From contig JAHDEE010000029.1 in NCBI GenBank assembly GCA_020629005.1, positions 1-40,137 of the forward strand: a stretch of DNA of 40,137 nt, in the 5' to 3' direction. Positions within the stretch are counted from its first letter, which is position 1, and each line of letters begins with the position of its first letter. This document shows positions 1 through 9,500 of the stretch, piece after piece. The position numbers were made by a program, and so were the translations under genes. Below the pieces are notes generated by a model that worked only from the letters and a program-made list of their open reading frames with translations, did not search any database and had not been told where the DNA came from. The stretch is from Chitinophagales bacterium (GTDB taxonomy: Bacteria; Bacteroidota; Bacteroidia; Chitinophagales; UBA2359).

Positions 1-422
1 AGTTACCAACACCAAGATAGACACAGATCCCACCAGGGTGGGATCACCCACCCACCCCCTTTCCGCCGACCAGCCGGAGCTGGTCGCAATTAATGTTGAG
101 GACAGTCCTTTTCCTGTCCGTTTTAAAAGCGGTTAAAAAATGGGAAACTCCCACCAGGGTCTCCGGAATCAATCTTGGAATTCAGTGCGCACTGAGTTCT
201 TGTACGATTAATAGAGTCCATAAGGCTTGATATTCCACAAAAAAACTTCAGTTTTTTTCTTGCTTCGTCATCGAAACTTGGGGGAAGTGAACTCTGGAGC
301 ACTAATCGATAAAGCGTGATGGTCAAACGAGATGTATTGATTTTGAGCATTAGGCAGTAATCATCGCATAGGGCTATCTTGTGTGCAAATCCAGAACCTG
401 TCACAGTCCCTCGAACTTAGCT
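1..422. other. Noncoding left edge with three stem-loops
   Basis: No convincing gene is seen here. Three short dyads lie close together at the left edge. The first is at 26-45, with 9-bp arms GATCCCACC/GGTGGGATC. The second is at 67-86, an 8-bp stem around a CGGA loop. The third is at 100-119, with arms GGACAG/CTGTCC and a following T-containing stretch. They could be the 3' end or terminators of a gene lying left of the window. Open frames across 123-404 have no recognisable family or sensible start and are not called. Confidence 0.5.
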
Positions 423-586
423 TTAAGGGATAGATATTCAATAACTGTCCATTTTGACTTGCTAGAAATGCTTTATCCATCGTTATTTTTCTCCACCAGC
501 CAACAAGGATGCTGTCAAACAATGCCTCGTATAAATCATTTCCAGCGGCGTCAAAATCGGACAGTTAAATGATTCCCTATCCCTAA
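423..586 (-). mobile_element. MITE-like inverted-repeat element, copy A
   Basis: This is one of four copies of a ~165-bp element; the others are near 19826, 27510 and 34263. The ends are long imperfect terminal inverted repeats of about 55 nt, beginning roughly TTAAGGGATAG. They flank an asymmetric centre of about 50 nt, which on the minus strand reads GAGGCATTGTTTGACAGCAT and then GGCTGGTGGAGAAAAATAAC. In this copy both arms carry AACTGTCC, whereas copy C carries AAAGTCC in both arms. No transposase lies inside, so it would be a non-autonomous element if it is mobile. No clear target-site duplication was found. Confidence 0.75.
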
Positions 587-949
587 GCGATACTACACCC
601 ATCTCCCTAACAGAGGCTCTACACTTCCAGAGGTACTCTTCATCAAGAGTGCCCTCACTCGCATCTGTCGTAATCTGGTGATTGAGCTTTCCAAGATGCA
701 AAGATCGAATGCTTGAGTGTCGAATGCCTGCTGTATCAATGGCTGCCTTCACAGCTGATCGCTTTGGTCTTGGATCTTATAGATTTTAGCGCGTGGAGCA
801 GGAAATGCGCCTGTTTGACCCCGACAAACAGAGACTGGTGATCTCACATTCGCGAGGTGTATACCACCATCAAGTATTGGAAACTGCTGTATCTGCCTCC
901 ATTTGAAGATATAAGCAAGGTGAATCAGCTGCCACTGTGGGATCTAGTT
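587..949. other. Noncoding stretch between repeats
   Basis: About 360 bp without a supportable gene. A minus-strand open frame starting at 752 runs leftward into MITE copy A and ends inside it. Its roughly 60 residues outside the element match nothing I recognise. It could be the remnant of a gene interrupted by the element, but the sequence alone does not show this. Confidence 0.4.
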
Positions 950-1165
950 TCACTTTGATTGGTGCTGCGTGGGAGAGGTGTGGCAGAATAGCCTCGGGTG
1001 CAGCGGTACGAAGCGCCTGACTGCGCCAGTGACTGCCAGCGCATGGTAGCTCGACCTCTGGGAGAGATGCCATGCGCTGTGCAGGAACCAGCAGGCAGGT
1101 GGAGAGTACAAGCGGAACACGAGACGGGTGCATGAGCGCTGGTGTCCGCTTCGCTCCAAATATTT
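950..1165 (-). repeat. GC-rich dispersed repeat, copy 1
   Basis: Read on the minus strand, this segment aligns with a plus-strand segment at 30905-31112. Shared blocks occur in the same order: GGAGCGAA, then a CGCTTGTA/CACTTGTA block, GTTCCTGC, TCTCTCC, GGCAGTCAC, and finally a block reading ACCGCTGC[AG]CCC, then GGCTATT and TGCCACAC. Identity is patchy, which suggests old divergence. Overlapping open frames run across it in several phases, as expected for GC-rich noncoding DNA, and none is credible as a gene. Its function is unknown. The remaining bases up to the next gene at 1291 show nothing further. Confidence 0.6.
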
Positions 1166-1290
1166 TTAGGAATTGCTTCAGTTAGTCTGTGATTTTTGCG
1201 TAGTGCCAGGGGAATATAATGGGAGGCGATACAACTGATTGGCAGGGTCGACTGGCATACGATATCAGGATGCATGGCTATCTTTAGGCT

Positions 1291-1830
1291 ATGAAAACGT
1301 TTGCAGCATTTTTACGAGGCATTAATGTTGGTGGGCATCGGAAAATCAAGATGGCGGATTTGCGTCGGGAACTTTTGGAAATGGGATTGGTTCAGGTGCA
1401 GACTTATGTGCAAAGCGGGAACATTGTCTTTGCTTCGGATGAAGAAGATCCACGGAAGTTGGAGGGCATGATTAGCGAAATGATTTTGGATCGGTTTGGG
1501 CATGAAGTGCCTGTGCTTGTGAAGGAAGGTGAGGAATTGAGTGCAATTGTGGATGGATTGCCTTTTGTAAATCGGGAAGATTTTGAGCGTGCTGCTGTTT
1601 ACTTTGTGATGCTAGCAGCGGAGCCGCAGCGAGAATTAATCTCGACGATCGATGCGACAAAGTATGCACCGGATGAGTTTGTGCTGGTGGGCAAGAATGT
1701 GTACTTGTATGTGGTGAGTGGCTATGGTAAGTCTAAACTGAGCAACAATTTATTTGAGTCGAAATGGAAAGTTGCTGCTACTACGCGCAACCTTAAGACG
1801 ATGCTTAAAATGCTTGATCTGCTCAGCTAG
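1291..1830 (+). CDS. DUF1697 family protein
   Basis: This 179-aa protein is recognised by the N-terminal signature FLRGINVGG (residues 7-15), the YVQSGNIVF segment (39-47) and the C-terminal KLSNNLFESKW region. These are typical of DUF1697, a family of small cytosolic proteins of about 175-185 aa without an established biochemical role. The length fits the family and the ATG start sits directly before the conserved MKTFAAFLRG block. It is transcribed toward pdxA (convergent, 31 bp between the stops) and away from the repeats at the left edge, so it is probably a single-gene unit. The sequence gives no clue to its function here. Confidence 0.9.
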   Translation: MKTFAAFLRGINVGGHRKIKMADLRRELLEMGLVQVQTYVQSGNIVFASDEEDPRKLEGMISEMILDRFGHEVPVLVKEGEELSAIVDGLPFVNREDFERAAVYFVMLAAEPQRELISTIDATKYAPDEFVLVGKNVYLYVVSGYGKSKLSNNLFESKWKVAATTRNLKTMLKMLDLLS

Positions 1831-1861
1831 TATTTAAATGGTTGGGCTGGAGGATTTCGAA

Positions 1862-2983
1862 TCAGTCCTGTTCGGCATTGTTGTTTTCTCTGGAGATCTT
1901 TACCTCGCCGCTTTCGGTCACTACTTCTTCTTTTTGTTCAAAGTTTCGTTTCAGCAGGGGATTCGCATACATTTCGGAATAATCTGCTCTGTTGCGCAGG
2001 ATATCGAGTGCCATGTATAAGGCGGATCGCATGGAGGCTTCGGAGGCTTTGCCCTTTCCTGCAATATCATATGCGGTGCCGTGATCAGGTGAAGTTCGAA
2101 CGATAGGCAGTCCTGCCGTGAAATTAACTCCGTTGCCAAAGGAGAGTGCTTTGAAGGCTACGAGTCCCTGGTCATGAAACATGGCCAGTACGCCGTCGAA
2201 TTTGTTGTAAGTGCGATTTCCAAAGAAGCCATCAGCAGGATAAGGGCCAAAGACCATCTTGTTTTTCTTTCTGTACTTTTCGATTACCGGCTTTATGATA
2301 TCGGCTTCCTCATTGCCAAACAATCCGCCGTCTCCGGCATGTGGATTGAGGCCGAGCACAGCCAGCTTGGGATTTTGAATGGCAAAGTCCTGTTGCAGTG
2401 ATTCCAGCATCACTTCAATTTTCTTTTCGACCAGCTCGGATGTGATGGTTTGCGCGACTTTGCTTATTGCGACATGATTGGTAACCAAACCTACCCTTAA
2501 ACCTTCGCTGACCAGCATCATGAGGCTGGTTTTGCCGCTGAATTTGTCTGCAAGGTATTCAGTTTGTCCGTGAAAGGGGGTTTCAGGGCTGCTGACCAGC
2601 TTTTTATTTAGCGGTGCTGTGACGAGGCCGTGAATTGATTGATTGAACAGGTCCAGAATCGCTGCATCAAAGGCGTCGAGGGCGAGTTTTCCCACTTTTG
2701 CTTCTGGCTTTCCGATGTTCAGTTGCACCGGTTCGAACCAGGCGTCGATGATATTGCAGACACCGTCTTTGACGTCTGTTGCGTCCATTGCATCGTGAAA
2801 CTTGATGTCTTTTAGCTCATGCCTGTTAAGCTTTTTTCTATATTCACGAATGCTTTCGGAAGAACCGTAAATCACAGGTGTGAAAAAGTTGAGCATGCGT
2901 TTGTCGGCGACGGCTTTGAGTGTGACTTCGGCCCCGACTCCATTGAGGTCGCCAATACTGATTCCGATGCGTGGTTTTTTCAT
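1862..2983 (-). CDS. pdxA: 4-hydroxythreonine-4-phosphate dehydrogenase PdxA
   Basis: PdxA oxidises 4-phosphooxy-threonine with NAD(P)+ in DXP-dependent pyridoxal phosphate synthesis. The metal-ligand histidines of the family fall at H170 (TNHVAIS), H215 (NPHAGDGG) and H270 (HDQG). K278, N287 and R296 match the substrate-binding positions of E. coli PdxA with a constant offset of +4. One position differs: the GHTE motif of the E. coli enzyme reads GQTEYLA here, so Q140 stands where the substrate-contacting His136 would be. The protein is 373 aa against about 330 for E. coli; the extra length is mostly a charged C-terminal tail. It starts 37 bp downstream of the leucyl aminopeptidase gene on the same strand, so the two are likely co-transcribed. 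Confidence 0.95.
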   Translation of the reverse strand: MKKPRIGISIGDLNGVGAEVTLKAVADKRMLNFFTPVIYGSSESIREYRKKLNRHELKDIKFHDAMDATDVKDGVCNIIDAWFEPVQLNIGKPEAKVGKLALDAFDAAILDLFNQSIHGLVTAPLNKKLVSSPETPFHGQTEYLADKFSGKTSLMMLVSEGLRVGLVTNHVAISKVAQTITSELVEKKIEVMLESLQQDFAIQNPKLAVLGLNPHAGDGGLFGNEEADIIKPVIEKYRKKNKMVFGPYPADGFFGNRTYNKFDGVLAMFHDQGLVAFKALSFGNGVNFTAGLPIVRTSPDHGTAYDIAGKGKASEASMRSALYMALDILRNRADYSEMYANPLLKRNFEQKEEVVTESGEVKISRENNNAEQD

Positions 2984-3020
2984 TGCGGTTTATTATAAGC
3001 TGAAGGTAAGCAAATACCCG

Positions 3021-4472
3021 CTATTTACCCTTGAGTTGGAATTTTCTCTCGATGAACTCATAGAGCAGCCGAACTCCAAAGCCGGTTCCGTTTTTTAGCC
3101 GGTATGCATCTTGTCCGTAGGCCCAGGCTACGGGAGCGATGTCCAGGTGAATGTGCGGATAATCCGTGAAGTGTTCGAGGAATTTGCCAGCAGTAATGGC
3201 GCTGGCTAGCTTACCACCGATGTTTTTCAGGTCAGCAATGTCGGACCGGAGCAATTTCTTGTAATCGTCCCAGAAAGGTAGTTCAGCTACACGTTCATGT
3301 ACCTGGTAGCCAGCTTCAATCAATGTTTCTTTATCTGCCTTGGCGGCATTTCCCATCATTGCACATCCTAGCTGAGCCAAAGTCCTCAGTGCTCCACCTG
3401 TAAGTGTAGCGACGTCTATGACTAATTCTGGTTTCCAGGACTTGGCATGGCTGAGCGCATCAGCGAGCAGCATTCGTCCTTCAGCGTCAGTGTTCATTAC
3501 TTCAACTGTTGTACCGTCGTGCATCGTGACGATGTCTCCAGGCACGTAAGCATTCAATCCTGGTCTATTGTCAGTAGCGGGTATCAATGCGATTACATGT
3601 ACGGGCAACTTGTTTAGTGCGATACATCTCATGGTGCCAGCTACTGCCGCAGCTCCTCCCATGTCGCACTTCATGTGATCCATGCCATCTGTTGGCTTGA
3701 GGCTGAGTCCACCAGTGTCGTACACAACGCCCTTACCTACGAGAATCAGCGGCTTTTTGTTGACCGTTTTTGCCGGTTTCCATTCGATGATGGAATAAGT
3801 TGGAGGGTCGATACTTCCGAAGTTAACAGCTAGCAGGCCACCGAATTTCATTTTTTCAATGGCTTTTTTGTTAAGTACTTTGATCTTGAGGCTGACTTGT
3901 TTGGCCATCTTTTTAAATTCGTTGGCCATCTGCTCCGCAGTCAGGAAGCTTAGCGGTTCGTTGATCAAATCTCTTGCGAAGGCCACACTTCCGAGCACAT
4001 TACTGAGCGACGTGAGCTCTTTTTGGGAACATACGCTGCCATCAACTTTCAAGATCTTCAGGCTGTTTTGCAGCTTAGCATCTGCCTTGTACTTTAGAAA
4101 TTGATAATTGCTAAGGTACAGACCCTCAAGGATCTCCATGGCCGATTGCTCTGCATGGCTGTCAATGCTGCAGGAACTAATTTTGTTTTTGTTTAGCAGT
4201 GAGCATAGCTCAACCCCCAATAGTCGATTCTCCTCCTTACGACGATGCTCCGAATCTGTTTCGGATAACTTAACGGCGAACTGTGTCGCTAGCTTTTTGT
4301 CCTGTGGGTCGACGTATTGAACGACTGATTGTTCCTTTTTGAATCGGGACTTGATATGGTCTTGCAAGCCCTTTGGAATGTGAATGCTTTGCCAGTCTGT
4401 TTTGGAGTCAATCAGGTGTATTTGAGGTCCTGAGGAAGAGCCCCGCTTTGAAAAGCGAAGGAATTGGTCCAT
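3021..4472 (-). CDS. Leucyl aminopeptidase, M17 family
   Basis: This is a 483-aa cytosolic zinc/manganese aminopeptidase that removes N-terminal residues from peptides and usually forms hexamers. The catalytic C-terminal half shows GKGVVYDTGG and CDMGGAAAV, and the M17 signature NTDAEGR at residues 327-333. Metal ligands D329 and E331 and catalytic R333 correspond to E. coli PepA D352, E354 and R356. By the same offset K247, D252, K259 and D270 complete the active site. The N-terminal half (about 1-170) is divergent, as is common in this family. The gene is divergent from rsmA, with 159 bp between the starts, and lies upstream of pdxA in a probable two-gene unit. Confidence 0.94.
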   Translation of the reverse strand: MDQFLRFSKRGSSSGPQIHLIDSKTDWQSIHIPKGLQDHIKSRFKKEQSVVQYVDPQDKKLATQFAVKLSETDSEHRRKEENRLLGVELCSLLNKNKISSCSIDSHAEQSAMEILEGLYLSNYQFLKYKADAKLQNSLKILKVDGSVCSQKELTSLSNVLGSVAFARDLINEPLSFLTAEQMANEFKKMAKQVSLKIKVLNKKAIEKMKFGGLLAVNFGSIDPPTYSIIEWKPAKTVNKKPLILVGKGVVYDTGGLSLKPTDGMDHMKCDMGGAAAVAGTMRCIALNKLPVHVIALIPATDNRPGLNAYVPGDIVTMHDGTTVEVMNTDAEGRMLLADALSHAKSWKPELVIDVATLTGGALRTLAQLGCAMMGNAAKADKETLIEAGYQVHERVAELPFWDDYKKLLRSDIADLKNIGGKLASAITAGKFLEHFTDYPHIHLDIAPVAWAYGQDAYRLKNGTGFGVRLLYEFIERKFQLKGK

Positions 4473-4631
4473 TGAAGGATTGTTTAGTTGGAAAATTTGT
4501 TATGTAGTGGCCCAATCATCAGTTGGTGGAGGAAAGATGGTGGCGATAGCCTAAGCATGACTGGGCATAATTCGTGGGCATTTTTAAAAGAAACGGCGTA
4601 AAAATACAGATAATATTGCGAAAATTGTCGA

Positions 4632-5399
4632 ATGGTAAAGCCGATAAAGTCATTGGGTCAGCATTTTCTGGTCAATGAAGAAATAGCATTGCGCATCGTC
4701 AAGAGTCTACAATCTGATGGTCAGCATACTAAGGTGGTGGAGGTTGGTCCCGGTCAAGGGGTATTGACAAAATACTTGTTGCAGCGGGAGGAACTTGATC
4801 TTAAAGTCGTAGAACTTGATCGGAGAATGCCGGAGATACTTGTAAGCAGTTTTCCTTTACTTGCGGGCAGGATTATTCAGGGCGATTTTTTGAAGATGGA
4901 TTTGACAGACGTTCATCAAGGGGAAATGTCATTGATTGGTAATTTTCCCTACAACATTTCTACCCAGATAGTATTCAAGGCTATCGAAAACCGTGGCGTA
5001 ATTAAACAAGTGGTTGGAATGTTTCAAAAGGAGGTAGCACATCGTATTTGTGCGAGCCATGGCAGCAAGAAGTTTGGTGTCACTTCGGTGCTCACTCAGC
5101 TGTACTACAAAGCTGAATTACTGTTTGACGTAGGTCCTGAGCACTTTGATCCACCTCCCAAAGTAATCTCTTCAGTCTTGCGATTGCAAAGGGACAAGAG
5201 CAGAGAGAATGTGGTGGAGGAGAAGCGTATGTTTCGTTTGGTGAAGCTTGCCTTTAGCCAGCGGAGGAAGAAGTTAAAGAATGTCTTGAAACCCTTGAAG
5301 CTGGGGCAAGAAGTGTTGGACTCGGGTATTCTTGATAAGCGAGCAGAGCAGCTGAGTGTTGATGATTTCCTTTGGCTGGGATTGCGTGTTGAATGGTAG
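4632..5399 (+). CDS. rsmA: 16S rRNA dimethyladenosine transferase RsmA (KsgA)
   Basis: RsmA dimethylates the two adjacent adenines near the 3' end of 16S rRNA (A1518 and A1519 in E. coli numbering) during small-subunit maturation, using S-adenosylmethionine. The 255-aa protein begins with the typical SLGQHFLVN block (residues 7-15). It has the SAM-binding motif EVGPGQG (37-43) and the catalytic motif as NFPY (104-107), the usual form being N[IL]PY. A basic C-terminal helical region with FSQRRKKLKN follows. The length is normal for the family. The start is the only ATG placed just before the conserved block. A possible -7 element, TAATATTG (4611-4618), lies close upstream. Confidence 0.96.
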   Translation: MVKPIKSLGQHFLVNEEIALRIVKSLQSDGQHTKVVEVGPGQGVLTKYLLQREELDLKVVELDRRMPEILVSSFPLLAGRIIQGDFLKMDLTDVHQGEMSLIGNFPYNISTQIVFKAIENRGVIKQVVGMFQKEVAHRICASHGSKKFGVTSVLTQLYYKAELLFDVGPEHFDPPPKVISSVLRLQRDKSRENVVEEKRMFRLVKLAFSQRRKKLKNVLKPLKLGQEVLDSGILDKRAEQLSVDDFLWLGLRVEW

Positions 5400-5493
5400 C
5401 AGCAAAAATTGGTTTGTGATTACTAAAGACTGTTGGGATTGTTTATTGGTGCGGTCAGGCTTATGCTGATTATTTTGTATTTTAAAATGGTTT

Positions 5494-6450
5494 ATGGGAC
5501 TAAAGAAGGCTTTGATTGTTGATAATTTTCATCAAGTGTTGGAAGATGGATTGCGAGACATTGGATATTCCTGTACTTGTAGGCCGGGTATGAGTGATGC
5601 GGAAATCAAGGCCGAGATTGCGGATTACGAAGTTTTGATAGTCCGCTCCAAGACCGTTGTTGATCGGGAGATGCTGGATGCAGCGAAGAAGCTTAAGTAC
5701 ATAGGAAGAGCGGGATCTGGTATGGAGAACATCGATTTCGATTATGCCAGTTCTTTAGGGGTGAAATGCTACAATTCTCCGGAGGGAAATTGTGATGCAG
5801 TGGGAGAGCAGGTGGTGGGCTTCATGTTGTGTTTGTTGAACAATATTGTGAAGGCAAATTCAGAAATGAAATCACACAGTTGGGTACGCAAGCCCAATAC
5901 CGGTTTGGAGTTGGGTGATATGACAGTAGGGATCTACGGTTTCGGCAATACCGGATCTGCCGTTGCGGCGAAGCTTTCGGGTTTTGGCTGTCGCATCAAT
6001 GCCTACGACAAGTACCGCAAGGGATTTGGTAATCAATTGGTTAACGAGGTTTCTGAGGAGAAGATATATTCAGATTCAGATATTGTGACTTTCCATGCTC
6101 CGTTGACTGAAGAGACCAGGGGCATGGTAAATTCTTCCATGTTGTCGCGTTTTGCCAAACCCATCTTTTTGATCAATGCATCCCGAGGGCCAGTTGCTGT
6201 TACGAGCGACTTACTTTTGGCCCTAAAGAAGGGGCAAATTAAAGGTCTTGCATTAGACGTTTTTGAGAATGAAAATTTCGATTCTTATACCAGTGATGAA
6301 TGGCGACAATTTGATGAGCTGGCGGCCCATTCTTCGGTCATTTTTACGCCGCACATTGCCGGATGGACGACATCTTCCGAGTACAAAATTGCATACTTTC
6401 TGCTTCTAAAAATTAAGGGTGAATCGTTCAATGTCAACAAACTGTCATAA
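5494..6450 (+). CDS. D-2-hydroxyacid dehydrogenase, phosphoglycerate dehydrogenase-like
   Basis: This 318-aa NAD-dependent dehydrogenase belongs to the D-isomer-specific 2-hydroxyacid family. The Rossmann motif GIYGFGNTG is at residues 146-154. The catalytic triad is visible as R231 (NASRGP), E260 (in the DVFENE segment, 29 residues after the Arg) and H287 (PHIAGWT). It resembles the catalytic core of SerA, which oxidises 3-phosphoglycerate in serine synthesis. It has no C-terminal ACT domain, so feedback control by serine would not be expected. No serC or serB lies nearby, so the substrate is an inference and another 2-hydroxyacid remains possible. It follows rsmA by 94 bp. Confidence 0.88.
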   Translation: MGLKKALIVDNFHQVLEDGLRDIGYSCTCRPGMSDAEIKAEIADYEVLIVRSKTVVDREMLDAAKKLKYIGRAGSGMENIDFDYASSLGVKCYNSPEGNCDAVGEQVVGFMLCLLNNIVKANSEMKSHSWVRKPNTGLELGDMTVGIYGFGNTGSAVAAKLSGFGCRINAYDKYRKGFGNQLVNEVSEEKIYSDSDIVTFHAPLTEETRGMVNSSMLSRFAKPIFLINASRGPVAVTSDLLLALKKGQIKGLALDVFENENFDSYTSDEWRQFDELAAHSSVIFTPHIAGWTTSSEYKIAYFLLLKIKGESFNVNKLS

Positions 6451-6497
6451 ATAGAGCTTGCAGACTCAAATCCCTAGCGCCTTCTTGGATTATTGCA

Positions 6498-6505
6498 TAT
6501 ATTTG
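6498..6505 (+). promoter_or_regulatory. Putative -7 element upstream of the TonB receptor
   Basis: TATATTTG matches the Bacteroidota -7 consensus TAnnTTTG exactly and lies 66 bp upstream of the receptor's ATG. No well-placed TTG box is seen at the expected distance, so the call rests on the -7 match and its position in the gap after the preceding stop codon. Confidence 0.4.
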
Positions 6506-6571
6506 CCAGAACCCTTCCCCTGAAATTCTTCGTTTAAAAATCATTTATCAAAAAATACCAAACCACATCTT

Positions 6572-9500
6572 ATGGGAAAATTTTTACAATTGGTATTCAT
6601 CATGCTGTTCGCATCTCTTGCGACTTTCGCCCAGGTGGGTGAAATCCAGGGTCGGGTGACGGACTCCATGACTGGTGAGGGGATTCCCTTTGCCAATGTA
6701 ACTACCACGGTGGGAGGAGCTCTTACTGGAGCGCAAACAGACTTCGATGGCTTCTACTCCATCAAGCCTGTGACACCGGGTCAGTACGATGTTGAGATAT
6801 CGTACGTGGGGTACCAAAAAAATATAACACAGGGTGTGCTTGCATCAGCCGACCAGATTACTTTCCTCAATATCGAACTGGTAGAGGAATCTCAAGTTCT
6901 TGAAGAGGTAGTGGTGAAAGCATACAAAGTTCCGTTGTTGAAGGCGGATGAGACCTCTACAGGTTCCACGGTAACCAAGGAGGACATCGAAAACCTCCCA
7001 ACACGGAATGTGCAATCTATCGCATCGACTAGTTCTGGTGTTTATCAGGCAGATGAAGGTGATGATGTGAACGTGAAGGGGTCGCGGGACGATGCCACTG
7101 TTTATTTCATCGACGGAATCAAGGTTCGTGGTCTTAAAGCACTACCTGCCTCTGCAATCGAGCAGATGAACGTGGTGACCGGTGGGGTTCCAGCTAGGTA
7201 CGGTGATGCTACCGGAGGAATTATTAATATCACGACCAGAGGGCCGCAGAATCAGTTTACTGGTGGTCTTGAGTTGATTAGCTCGGTATTTGAGCCGTAC
7301 GGTTACTTGTTGGCTGGAGCAAACCTTTCTGGTCCACTTGTAAGAATCAAGAAAGGAACCCCTGAGGAGCGTCCTTTACTCGGTTTCTTTGCTTCATTGG
7401 AGTACCAAAGAGAGAAAGATGATGACCCATCTGCAATTGGAACCTGGACTTTGACAGACGAAGCTCTTGAGTCAATTCGCACTGAGCCTTTACGCCGTGC
7501 AGGAAATTCAGCAGGTTTCCTAAGAAATGCAGAGTTTCTAACTAAAGATGATATGCAGTTGGTGGATGTGAAGCCGGACATAGAATCAGAAACGATCAGA
7601 TCTACCTTGAAGTTGGATTTTCAGCCGGCTACAAACATCACTGTTCAGGTAGGGGGATCGGCAGTATTTGATGATCGTCAGAACTGGGACGGTAATGGTG
7701 CTGCCTGGGATGATCGTCGAAGCATGCTTTCTTCTACTAACAATACGCACAGAGGTCGACAAAACGTAAGAGGTTTCGTTCGTTTTGTACAGCGATTCAA
7801 TAGTCGAGTCCCTTCAGAAGGAGAGGAGGAGACGGCATCATGGTTGTCAAATGCATTTTATACCGTACAGTTGGATTATACCAACTACCAGAGGCAGCAG
7901 GAAGACCCTTTCCATGAAGATAGAATTTTCGACTATGGGTATGTTGGTAAATTTATCACGGAGCGGGGACCAAACTATGGAAATGTATCTCTGAAGCCGG
8001 ACTATAACCTGGAGGGTATTGCTTATCTGGGTGACTCGGATCAAAGAGTAAGATATGAGCCGGGAGATGTGAACCCATATCTGGTCAATCATAATAATCA
8101 ATATTTCGAGCTTGCTGGTGATGACTTAAGTCTGCAGTCAAATGTGTTCCAGATTCAGGCAAATCAGGGTTTGTTGAATGGACAGCAGCCTGCGCACGTA
8201 TATAGTATGTACTATTCACCTGGATTCCGCTACGATTTGCTGTTTAAAGAGTACCAGGATCAGTACCGCGTATCCTTTAACAGTTCTGTGGATATTAAAA
8301 AGCCGGGTTCTACTGATCGAAACAAGCACGCGCTTGAGTTTGGATTTGAGTATGAGCAGCGTGTAGACCGTGAGTACCGAGTGGAGCCAGTGGAGATTTG
8401 GAATCTGATGCGACAAACTGTTAATGACCATATTGTTTTGGATGAAGACAATCCGAGACTGTTGATTGATGGGAATCTTTACACAATTCCTGAGTATGAA
8501 TCTAGTGGTCTCACCTTCGGTGTTAATGATACTATCATGTACGAATATGAATCCGTTGGTGATCAGCGGTTCTTCGATAAGAATTTGAGAGACAAGCTTG
8601 GCTTGGGCATGACTGATTGGATTGATGTAGAAGCGCTTGATCGTTCCTTGTTTAGCCTGGACATGTTCAGTGTTGATGAGTTGTTCCGGGATGGAAACAA
8701 TGAATTGACCCGTTATTTTGGTTATGATTACCTTGGAAACAGAATCACAGACGAGCCTGCTTTCGCAGACTTCTGGACTGAGAAAGATGAGTTCGGCAAC
8801 TTCACACGTCCGATTGGATCTTTCCGTCCAATATACGTGGCTGGATACATCCAGGATAAGTTTGCGTTCAAGGATTTGATCTTCAATGTTGGAGTTCGTG
8901 TTGACCGATTTGATGCAAACCAAAAGGTATTGAGAGATCCATACTCACTTTATGCAGTAAGAACTGTAGAGGAAGTAGATGGCTCTAAGAATCCTGCTTT
9001 AGGCCAGCATCCGAGTACTGTTGCAAATGATGCGGTGGTATATGTTGATGATGAAGTGAATGGAAATGTGATCAAGGGTTATCGTGACGGTGACCAGTGG
9101 TATAATGCTGAAGGAACTGCAATCGCTGATCCCACAATTATTGCTTCTTCTGGTGCGGTACTGCCATACTTGAAGAACCCTCTCACTGATAATCCTAAGA
9201 ATGACATTAAGAGTGAAAACTTTGACCCTGACACTGCTTTTGAGGATTACTCGCCACAGCTTTCAGTAATGCCAAGAATTGCATTCTCGTTCAACATTTC
9301 AGATGAGGCTATCTTCTTTGCTCATTACGATGTATTGACGCAGCGTCCAACTGACAGACTGGAAAGTACTCCTTTCTTCTACTACTTCTTCCAGGAACGA
9401 GCCATTGACCGAGTATTTAACAATCCAAATCTGAAGCCGGCAAGAACTGTTGACTACCAGGTTGGGTTCAAGCAAAAACTGACAAGAACATCGGCTTTGA

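Noticed and set aside
123-404. 93-codon minus-strand open frame
   Set aside because: No recognisable family, no signal peptide or motif, and it lies among stem-loops and next to a repeat element.
870-1275. Overlapping minus-strand open frames across the GC-rich repeat
   Set aside because: Several phases are open at once, as expected from high GC, and the matching repeat at 30905 is not open in the same frame with conserved residues.
8216-8923. 235-codon minus-strand frame inside the TonB receptor gene
   Set aside because: It is a long antisense frame within a well-supported receptor coding sequence and shows no family features.
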